From: Anagrus nilaparvatae
Taxonomy: Eukaryota; Arthropoda; Insecta; Hymenoptera; Mymaridae
Reading direction: 5' to 3'
DNA length: 64,000 nt
NCBI GenBank assembly: GCA_022575985.1
Contig: JAKSXM010000007.1
Span: 38,504,501 to 38,568,500, forward strand
In this document: piece after piece, positions 55,908 to 64,000 of the stretch
Numbering within the stretch: the stretch's first letter is position 1
Layout: every line of letters begins with the position of its first letter
The notes under the pieces: generated by a model
Told to the model about the DNA's origin: nothing
The model's input: the letters and a program-made list of their open reading frames with translations, nothing else
Databases searched by the model: none
Made by a program: the position numbers and the translations under genes

Positions 55908-58900
55908 TTAAGAAATAAACTCATTCTGAAACTCATTAAAAACAAGTTTTCCCTGTGATTGCATTTTATCTGTATGTTTTCTTGTAGTAAATATTGCCAT
56001 ATCTTCTACAGGTGTTAATTGATTATTATTATCGAATAAGTTGATTATTAATCCACTGAATGGTTCATCAATTTTTTCAGCAAAAATTTCTCTACACCAT
56101 GATTCTATTTGGTATAAAGTGCGTAAACCTATTAATGACATTTCATCAATTAACAAAAATTTCAAATTTTTTGCCTTTTGATTTTCTAATAAACCAAATT
56201 GTTTGTAATTCAATGGTAATTTTAATAAAAAATGAAATGTTTTTCCATATACATTCACAACAGCCATGCCAGTAGGTGCTGTGATTTCGACTGCATCCTC
56301 GAGGATGATTACCAAAAGCAGTTGTTATTAGGGTAAAATACCAGTAATAGAGCAGTTAAGATATCACTGTTCTTTTTTGAACATAAAAAAAAAAATAAAA
56401 TGAATATTTTGTAATAAAAATTTTAATTTTGTATAATTTAAACGTTTTAGAATCTAAAAAAAAACAGAAATTGTTTAGTAAACCTATAATTTGTTTTAAA
56501 TTTTAATCATATGTTATAATTTCAGTAATAGAACAGGTCCTGCCTTTAATAGAATAGTTCTTTCGCCAGTAATAGACCGGATAATTTCTAAATCGTTCTA
56601 AATGGTAGTTAAACTTATTAGGTATTAAAAAAAGCTTTATTTAAATAATTATATTTTATTTTATATAATTTAAAATTTGCATATTTTTTAATTTAAAAAT
56701 AATAAAATAATTTAAATATTTTTATGCATATTTCTAATTAAAAATAATTTTTTATTCTTACTTATTCTAATATTTTTAACTTATTATTTTAATATATTCA
56801 TTAATAATAATTTAGTTATAATTATAACGTAGATAAAATTTGAGGAATAAAATATTTAAATGGTTCTTTAAAATGATTTTTAAACTGTTCTATTATTAGC
56901 ACGCAATTCAAATTTTAAATCCTAACCTAGAACACGACTTTATAAAATATTGAAAAAAAAAATTCATAAAAAACCTTTTTTATAACATAAGTAAGCTTAA
57001 GTTCAGATTTAAGAATTCATAATTAAAAAAAAAAAAAATTGAGCTCTGGCGACCTCATCTTTACTAAAAGTTAGTAATAAAAGTTAGTAATAATAGTATT
57101 AAAAAATCTACTTCAATTTATTTTACTATTATTAATATAAATTTTAAACTAAAAAAAATAATTTTTAACAGCCGCTCTATTACTGGCTGCGTTATATTAT
57201 ACAGCACTTTACCCTATTTTTACCATTTCTTTTATTATAGTGGTTTTTCCTGATCCTTCTTTCCCTTGTACTATTACTCTCTTGATCATATTGGGTGTCG
57301 AAATATTATTTTTAATGGCGCCTATTTGTGTATTTATACAGTTTAAAATCTCTTGTTGATCTTCTGTAAATGTTATGTTAATTATTTTGTCATCAAGATT
57401 TTGTTTGCTTAAATTTTCTAATTTATAATTATTTAAAAATATACACCTATATCACTTTTAAATAGTATATTTTCGTCTTTTGTGTTCCAATAGTAGCCTA
57501 TGTCAATTAGTCTTTTTCCTAATTCAATTGTTTCAATATTATGACAGGATTCTGATAAATATTCAGAAGGATTTCTAACCATGCCATCATTAATAGAATC
57601 AGGAATTTCTTCTGTTTCATGATATTCTTGTAAATTTTTATTTCTTTCTTCTGTAATATTTAAAGAATTATAGAATTCCTTCCACGTATCATGATTCAAA
57701 TTATTAATTAAAATATCTTTAATATTATTTCTAAATAGTACATTTAAAATACAATTTAATTTATAGTACTTTTCATCTTCTGATTCATTACCAACAAAGT
57801 TAAATTTAGGAAATATTCTTACAATACATTCATTCTTTTGTTTTATAAATTTATTTTTATAAACTCTGTAGTTTTTACAAAAATTTATCAAATTTAAATC
57901 TTCATGTTTAAGTGGTTTCATTTTATATTTTTCTATTAATGTTAAATTAATGTATTCTTTAATTTCTTTAGTTTCGTTGCATATCTAAAATGAGTACAAT
58001 TTAAAAATATTTATTTTATATCAATTAATATTGATACTTTTAAAATAAATATATATTATAAGAATACCTCAACCGGTTTCCAATCTTCATCTTGTATAAT
58101 TAATGTGATATGTGTTCGTGAACTGTAGTAAAGAGGCCAACTCATAAGTAAATATATTAATTCTTGTGCACTATAATCTCGTTCACTTAAAGCAGAAATA
58201 AACAATTTTTGAATTGCTGTTTTTGCCTGTAAATTATCTGAAATTTAATCGCAAATTTCTTTTAAACATTTTTGTAAATCTTTTGAAATTTTTTCACTTT
58301 TTGACGCGTAATTAGCGATGTAATAATAAACTGCTTGTTCAGAAACAATCGGTGATAAATCTGTATTAGCTCGCCAAATAGATGTTACAATAGGATTATA
58401 TCTTTGCAATAATGGATCATTGCGTTTTGGATGATATCTTAAATAACCATAGAGTTGTCTATGCAACTTTTTATTCTTAGAGGTTGCGAAAATTTAAACG
58501 ACATGTAAGTTTGTTTGATTTGTACTTATAACATAAGCAATGTTTACCACGCACGGTAGGTCTTTGCAGTGTAATTAATAAATATATATATAATCATTTG
58601 TCAATTTATCTCTATATCATAAAAATTTTCTTGAGATGGATGAGACCTATTTCATGTCTTGGATTTATAGCTTAACAGAAATTATTAAAATATGTTCAAA
58701 GTCTTTGTATTACTTCTTCTGATAAATTATTGTAATCAAATGATGGTGTATCTTATAAACATAATATACCATGTATATGTGGGGATCATTAAAACTGCCA
58801 TTCCCATCTGTACCAAAATTCAGTTAAAATAACGGTTGTATTACATGTTTCATGAATTTTTCCACAGGAATCTTAAAAAAGTTGCCGACTATCAATGGAT

Positions 58901-59630
58901 TGTTTCTTATCAATTCAATTCTTCTTTTGTCATTTATAGTATTTGGAACTTCATTTGCATATAATATTTTATATAATTCATTCCATTGATTATCTGCAGC
59001 ACTAAGTGTAAAAAATATTGTTGGTTTTTTCAACTGTTTAACCATGGTAATAAGTACGTCACATCGTTGATACCATCGATGAACTGTTGGTAGACCTTAT
59101 TTTAGAAGAATAAACAATAATATGTTTCCAGAAGTTTTTATCATTTTCTAATTTCTTTTTTAATTGCTCTACAGTGCATTCTTGTAATTTCGATTTTTAT
59201 TTTTTCAGAACGCACTTTGAAATTACTAAATCCACACATGGTGTATTTTTATCAAAATTAATGTAGATGGTAACTTATTTGGATGAAAAGGTAATTTTTT
59301 TATATATTCATCAATATTTAGTCGAAGTTAATTATATTTCCAGAGTAAGAATATTGTTTTCCTTGAATTCTATAAATTGTAAATATCGGATGAATTCTAG
59401 CTATTAACATTTGTTCTATATGATTTATATTATGTAATTCATCTGGCAACGCTCCCATTGAAATTAATATTGATATCAGCAGTAAATTTGTTTGATCTTA
59501 ATCTGTATGAATGTCATAAAATGATCTGTTACAAAGAATGCATTCTTGTACGAAAATATTTTGACATTCCTTGTCAAATAAATTTCTAGCTTTGATTGTA
59601 TTATCCGTGAATATATCTGGTGATTCGAAA
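55908..59630 (-). pseudogene. Helitron RepHel (rolling-circle replicase/helicase) pseudogene
   Basis: Fragments follow RepHel order on the minus strand. A DUF6570-like N-terminal piece lies near 59300-59480 (MGALPDELHNI, LIARIHPIF). A Helitron-like N domain at 58824-59045 includes KPTIFFTLSAADNQW. The Rep HUH motif appears as SPHIHGIL near 58765-58790 with stops before it. Further pieces are at 58245-58466 and 57433-57921. The Pif1-type helicase has Walker A GKEGSGKTT near 57240-57266, then APTGMAVVNVYGKTFH and Walker B LLIDEMS in 55908-56315. Several stops and frameshifts and an 884-bp MITE break the gene, so it is dead. Helitrons transpose by rolling-circle replication; neither end of the element can be fixed. 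A LINE abuts it near 59635. Confidence 0.85.
56331..57214. mobile_element. 884-bp nonautonomous element inserted in the helicase domain
   Basis: Ends GGGTAAA...TTTACCC are flanked by TA (56329-56330, 57215-57216). Imperfect inner arms share CCAGTAATAGAGC. Helicase sequence stops at one edge (after GSGKTTIIKEMVKI) and resumes at the other (before APTGMAVVN). The TA duplication suggests Tc1/mariner or a related group. Confidence 0.78.
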
Positions 59631-60779
59631 CAGTTTGACGAGGTTGGTTTGACGAGGAATGTAGAGAGCTTAAAAAAAAAGTTGAAAAAGCATGTCCGAA
59701 AGCAAAAAAATTAGAAATTTTAAAAAATGAATTACTTGAAATAATTAAAATAAAAAATTGGTACTGCAAATTTATAATATAGTTTTAGCCAATGCAATCT
59801 GTAAAGCAAAAGATTCAAAAGAATTTCGGAGCATGTTAAAGGGGTACCGACCTATCAAAAGAGCAGAGTCAAACTTAATCGATTTAAAAACATGGCATGC
59901 CTATTTTGACCAACTATTCCCCCTAAGAATCACAGACAAAAACTACCTTTTTTGGACACGGAATATAATGAAATTTTGGATGGGGAAGTAACTCTTGATG
60001 AAATCATAAATGCAATAAAAAAATGTAAATTAAACAAGGTTCCGGGAGATGATAATATTTCAAATGAGTTCTTAAAAAATCTCTCGGGGAATTGGATTAT
60101 GTATTTAAACTTTCTTTTTAATAAAATTATGAAAACAGGTAGTGTCCCTGATTATTGGGCTGAAATAATCACAAAGATGTTACACAAAAAAGGTGATAAA
60201 ATTAAGCCCGAAAATTATAGACCCATCTCGCTGGTATATAATACTATTGTAAAAATCTTTACCATAATATTAAATGACCGAATTAGCAAATGGACTGAAA
60301 AAAATAAAAAAATACCAGAGTGGCACGCGGGCTTCAGGGCATAAAGAAGTACGAGCGACCAAATTTCTGTACTTAATACATAATTACAAATTCACTTGAG
60401 AAAAAAAGGTGGAAAACTCTATGCTCTTTTTGTAGATTTGAAGAGCGCCTTCCTCTCGGTATCCCATAGCCTACTTTGGAAAAAATTAAAAAATATGGGA
60501 CTAAGTAATAAATTAAAGAATGTACTAATGGACTTGTATAGCAAGACTAATATGGTTGTAAAGAACAGTGAGGGTATCTCAGAAGCATGTCAGATTACTC
60601 TGGAGGTACTTCAAGGGGAGACACTTAGCCCGTTATTATTCTCACTTTTCATAGCTGATATAGAGGAATTTTTAATAAAAAAACATGATCTGCGAGGAGT
60701 GTCATTAAATCACTTGGTAGAAGTCATCATGTTTGCTTTAGCTGATGATATGGTATTCTTCGCAGATACGTCTGTACTA

Positions 60780-61234
60780 TTGGTATTGGTATTGGTATTT
60801 GCTTAACCTCTATCTTAAACTTCCATACGGGTGTTGTGACAGAGGTCACCAACAACTGCCCATGCTATCACATACTGGACTATTTTAATTTTTCTATTTA
60901 TCTATTTTAATGGGTTGAGGATGTGAAAGCGCCTTTTGACAATTGTTAGTGAAGTGTTATTGTATAATTGTTTGAGTGTCAGTGTAGCTGGTATGAGCGT
61001 TGAACCTAGCTTACAGTGCTCTGGAAGCACTTCGGACCGCGTTATCCACATAGGTTAATTTTTTTTTTTTTTTTTAAACATTAGGTGGATGTCTCAATCC
61101 TAGAACCCACGGTAGAAGAACATCAAGAATTTTTCACAAAGAAAAAAAGTTGAGGTTGATATAGCCGCGAATCGAACCGCGAACCTTCAAGTCCGAAGTC
61201 CAACGCCTTAAACACAGAGCTACCGAGGCTAATT
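60780..61234 (-). mobile_element. tRNA-derived SINE with 14-bp TSD
   Basis: ATACGTCTGTACTA flanks it at 60766-60779 and 61235-61248. On the minus strand the head (61234 down to about 61155) is tRNA-like: AGCCTCGGTAGCTCTG (A box), GGACTTCGGACTTGAAGG (an Arg-TCG-like anticodon arm) and GGTTCGATTCG (B box). The tail at 60780 is a (TACCAA)n simple repeat. A T-run lies near 61050. It sits exactly inside the LINE reverse transcriptase, just after the LADD motif. Confidence 0.9.
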
Positions 61235-61559
61235 ATACGTCTGTACTAGTAATTTTGGGATTAAAAGACTATTTTTCTCTTAATAGGCTAACTATAAGTA
61301 TTAAAAAACTAAGGTCATACTTTTCAAAAAAGGGGGTTTTGGGTGTGCAAAAGATAGGCTTTCACTCTTCTATGATAAAGATGTTATTGAATTTGAAAAA
61401 GAATATATGTACCTAGGTGTACCTTTTGTACAATCAGGACTATTCGAAAGAGCAACAAAATATTTTTCTGATAAAGGCAAAAAAGCAATTCAACCAACAT
61501 TAAATGTAATAAATAGAATCAGAGCTGGGCAACGGCTGCACGCTAAAATCCTTATATAC

Positions 61560-62240
61560 GGTATACGGCATACGGTTCAATGATATTTTATCCTTATATA
61601 AGGTAAAATTCATACGGCATCCGTATGAAATTAACCGTATGTAAGGCAAAAGTCATAAGGCATCCGTATGGAAATGTCATTACGTACGGTAAAATTCATA
61701 CGACATCCGTATGAAAATATCCTTATATAAGGATATTTTCATACGGATGCCGTATGAATTTTACCGTATGCACGGGTAATTTCATACGGATGCCTTATGA
61801 GTTTTGCCGTACATACGGGTAATTTCATACGGTTGCCTTATGAATTTTACCTTATATAAGGGTAAAATATTATTGAACCGTATGCCTCCTTAGCCGTATG
61901 ATTTTTTATACGGCAAAATTTCGTACGGTATCCGTATGAATTTACCCGTGTGTACGGCAAAACTCATAAGGCATCCGTATGAAATTACCCGTATGTACGG
62001 CAAAACTCATAAGGCATCCGTATGAATTTACCCGTACATACGGTAACATTCATACGGCATCCGTATGAAGTTTACCGTACATAATGACATTTCCATACGG
62101 ATGCCTTATGACTTTTGCCTTACATACGGTTAATTTCATACGGATGCCTTATGAAATTTTGTCGTACATACGGGTAAATTAATACGGATGCCTTATGAAT
62201 TTTCGCCGTAGATACGGGCTAATTTCATACAGATACCTTA
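61560..62240. repeat. CATACGG/CCGTATG array, left
   Basis: Dense repeats such as CATACGGATGCCGTATGAAT occur every ~45 bp in one half, and their inverse (AAGGCATCCGTATGAA) in other parts, making nested palindromes centred near 61725, 61885 and 62075. Confidence 0.88.
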
Positions 62241-62989
62241 TAAATTATAACTGTTTATGGCATTAATTTATTTATTGGCACACCATAATCAGAATTGATG
62301 TTTAGGAAAATAAGTGAAAAAAAATGTTCTAATTTACTTTCGTTATATTTATTTATCATGAAATTTATTTTTAAGTATTTACAATAAGAAAATATATTCT
62401 TTTTCTATAACGTAAGGCATAAAATTTAGAGAATGATTTAAGAATTTTAAATATCGAAAGGATTTTTTCTTTAACTAATTACATCTTAAATAACAAAAGA
62501 TCATCATTGACTGATTCATTGTTTGAAAAGCTAATTTTCCTTAAAGAAAATAAAAAATATATTCAATATTAATTTTGGAGAAAAATGTATGCAATAAAAA
62601 TTGTTCTTTACTCATTCAATTGAATTCTAAAATGAAAATTAAAAATTTTTGATTGTATTTTTCCTGTTATAAATAATAATTTTATTTTTAATGCTTTCTA
62701 TAAACAGTTGTTTAACTTTTTTTGAATATCTTCTTGATTTTAAAACATATTTATATTTAGAAAATAGAAGCAAAAGAATTTTTTATTATTGGGTAAGTCT
62801 TATAATACCTATTTTAAGAATGCAATTTTTTGCATATTTAAACAATATTATCGAACTTTATTCCAATTTCTTTACAAAAGTCAAATATTTACTTAGGTAA
62901 TGTACTTATAAAAGCTTATAATTGTTTCATATGGATCCTTATGCAGAGAAATGTATATATTTTAATAATATACTCTCCTTTATGACGTT

Positions 62990-63690
62990 AAACAGTATAC
63001 GGGCCCATATACTCTCGAACCGTACGTACGGTTAAACAGCATACGGGCCCGTATAATCTCAAACCGTACATACGGTCAAACAGCATACGGGCCCTTATAC
63101 TCTCTAACCGTACATACGGCTCAACAGCATACGGAACCGTATAATCTCTAACCGTACATACGGTTAAACAGCATACGGGCCCTTATACTCTCTAACCGTA
63201 CATACGGTTCAACAGCATACGGGCCCGTATACTCTCAAACAGTACATACGGTTAAACACCATACGGGTCCGTATGCTCTCAAACCGTACATACGGTTAAA
63301 CAGCATACGGACCCGTATGCCGTTTTTGATTAAGCCTAAGCAAACGGTATACGGGTCCGTATGCTATTAAACATTATATACGGTTCAAGTGTATACGGGT
63401 CCGTATGCTGCTGAACCGTATGTACGGTTCAAGTATCTACGGGTCCGTATGCTCTTAAACCGTATGTACGGTTAGAGAGTATACGGGCCCTTATGACATT
63501 AAACATTATATACGGCTGAGATGCATAAGGCTCCCGTATAGTGTTAAACGTATATACTGCTAGGGTGCATACGGTCCCGTATGCTGGTTATCGTATATAC
63601 GGTTCAAGTAACATACGGGTCCTTATGCACAAAAACCGTCTATACGGCATACGGTTACAGCGTGCCAAAATTGCCGTATATGCCCAGCTC
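62990..63690. repeat. CATACGG/CCGTATG array, right
   Basis: Units of about 43 bp contain AACCGTACATACGGTTAAAC and CAGCATACGGGCCCGTAT. GGGCCC and GTAC lie at the dyad centres, so each unit is itself palindromic. Confidence 0.88.
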
Positions 63691-64000
63691 TGAATAGAAT
63701 AAAAACAGTTGATATTAATTTATGTAATAAGTTGTTTAAAACACTAGTATCGTCGATAGTATTGTACGCAGCACCAATTTGGAGCTTACAATATATTGAA
63801 GAACTAGAAAAAGTACAAAACATATTCTATAGAAAGTTGTTAGCAATACCAGTAAATACACCTGAATATGCAATAAGAGCAGAATCAGGTATGGAAAAGG
63901 TAGAAGTGACTGTTTTTGGCTTGCTCCTCAATTATATTCAAAAAATATTAGAGATGTCGGAGAATAGACTTCCGAAAATTTGCTTTAAAAGACTATTGGT

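Larger units (their letters stand above)
61520..63692. mobile_element. nonautonomous hAT-type element built of CATACGG arrays
   Basis: Ends CAGAGCTGGGCA...TGCCCAGCTCTG are flanked by an 8-bp duplication AATAGAAT (61512-61519, 63693-63700), the hAT hallmark. The interior is two arrays of CATACGG/CCGTATG words (61560-62240 and 62990-63690) around an AT-rich core with no coding capacity. It is inserted in the LINE reverse transcriptase. Confidence 0.92.
59640..64000 (+). pseudogene. LINE (non-LTR retrotransposon) reverse transcriptase, broken, runs off the right edge
   Basis: The first readable protein, WFDEECRELKKKV (59645), is the linker after the endonuclease of LINE proteins. The reverse transcriptase fingers/palm follow in pieces: MLHKKGDKIKPENYRPIS (60178-60231), GFRA then a stop and frame change, LYALFVDLKSAF (60420), QGETLSPLLFSLFIADIEEF (60615), and the catalytic LADD at 60738-60749 in place of the usual YADD/FADD. 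A SINE interrupts at 60780-61234. Palm/thumb sequence resumes at 61249 with frameshifts (EKEYMYLGVPFVQSG). A hAT-type element interrupts at 61520-63692. The thumb/C-terminal part then continues from 63701 (SSIVLYAAPIWSLQYIEELE) to the edge. It is Jockey/R1-like in feel, but I cannot fix the clade. It is not functional. Confidence 0.88.

Noticed and set aside
56060..56275. 71-aa plus-strand ORF
   Set aside because: Antisense shadow of the Helitron helicase fragment.
61160..61234. Functional tRNA-Arg gene
   Set aside because: It is the head of a SINE with a clear target-site duplication, and its T-stem is out of register.
62691..62900. 69-aa ORF in the CATACGG element core
   Set aside because: AT-rich chance frame with no recognisable motif and no start context; the element is nonautonomous.

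Overview
The window is AT-rich eukaryotic DNA, almost certainly from an insect and perhaps from a hymenopteran parasitoid. The evidence is GT-AG introns, a degenerate copy of the animal gene WDR44, a Polinton/adintovirus-like gene block of the kind common in insect genomes, and dense nested transposons (hAT, Helitron, LINE, SINE, foldback elements, MITEs). The species call is inference. Only one exon looks like a live host gene (40494-41783, minus strand); nearly everything else is mobile or repetitive.

Layout. 1-6.5 kb: the right-hand part of an integrated Polinton/Maverick (adintovirus-like) element. Minus strand: a DUF8207-like gene cut by the window edge and frameshifted, a small unknown gene, and a packaging ATPase. 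Plus strand: a spliced PLA2/core-type protein, an adenain-like protease, a penton-like protein, two overlapping small ORFs, the major capsid protein and an unknown 249-aa protein. Several genes have TATA boxes at sensible distances. The polymerase and integrase expected for this class would lie left of the window. 6.86-12.3 kb: a cluster of inverted-repeat (foldback) elements, one with 310-bp tandem repeats in its loop. 12.8-15.0 kb and 35.4-35.6 kb: a WDR44 pseudogene with a 619-bp internal tandem duplication, split by a 20.4-kb foldback element (15.0-35.4 kb). That element has ~1.36-kb terminal inverted arms. Its interior is almost wholly satellite DNA: a 56-bp family in both orientations, a ~128-bp family, and about 75 copies of a 177-bp satellite in higher-order repeats.

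35.6-47.3 kb: a small MITE, a degenerate coding relic, about 3 kb of empty AT-rich DNA, a TA-flanked MITE, the host exon, then a 3.6-kb hAT element with an intact 792-aa transposase nested inside another inverted-repeat element. 47.7-48.9 kb: a foldback element interrupted by a 5'-truncated LINE whose pre-insertion sequence survives in the other arm. 50.2-51.4 kb: two tandem 564/567-bp units, each with a complete hammerhead ribozyme motif of type III topology. This is the most unusual signal I found. 53.7-55.4 kb: tandem repeats of about 467 bp. 55.9-59.6 kb: a broken Helitron RepHel gene interrupted by a TA-flanked MITE. 59.6-64 kb: a broken LINE interrupted first by a tRNA-derived SINE (14-bp TSD) and then by a 2.17-kb nonautonomous hAT-type element (8-bp TSD) built of CATACGG/CCGTATG arrays.

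The Polinton genes form one virion-building module (capsid, penton, protease, packaging ATPase, core/PLA2). The rest of the window records successive insertions whose order can be read from target-site duplications. All family assignments come from reading the sequence and remembered family features; no search was run.
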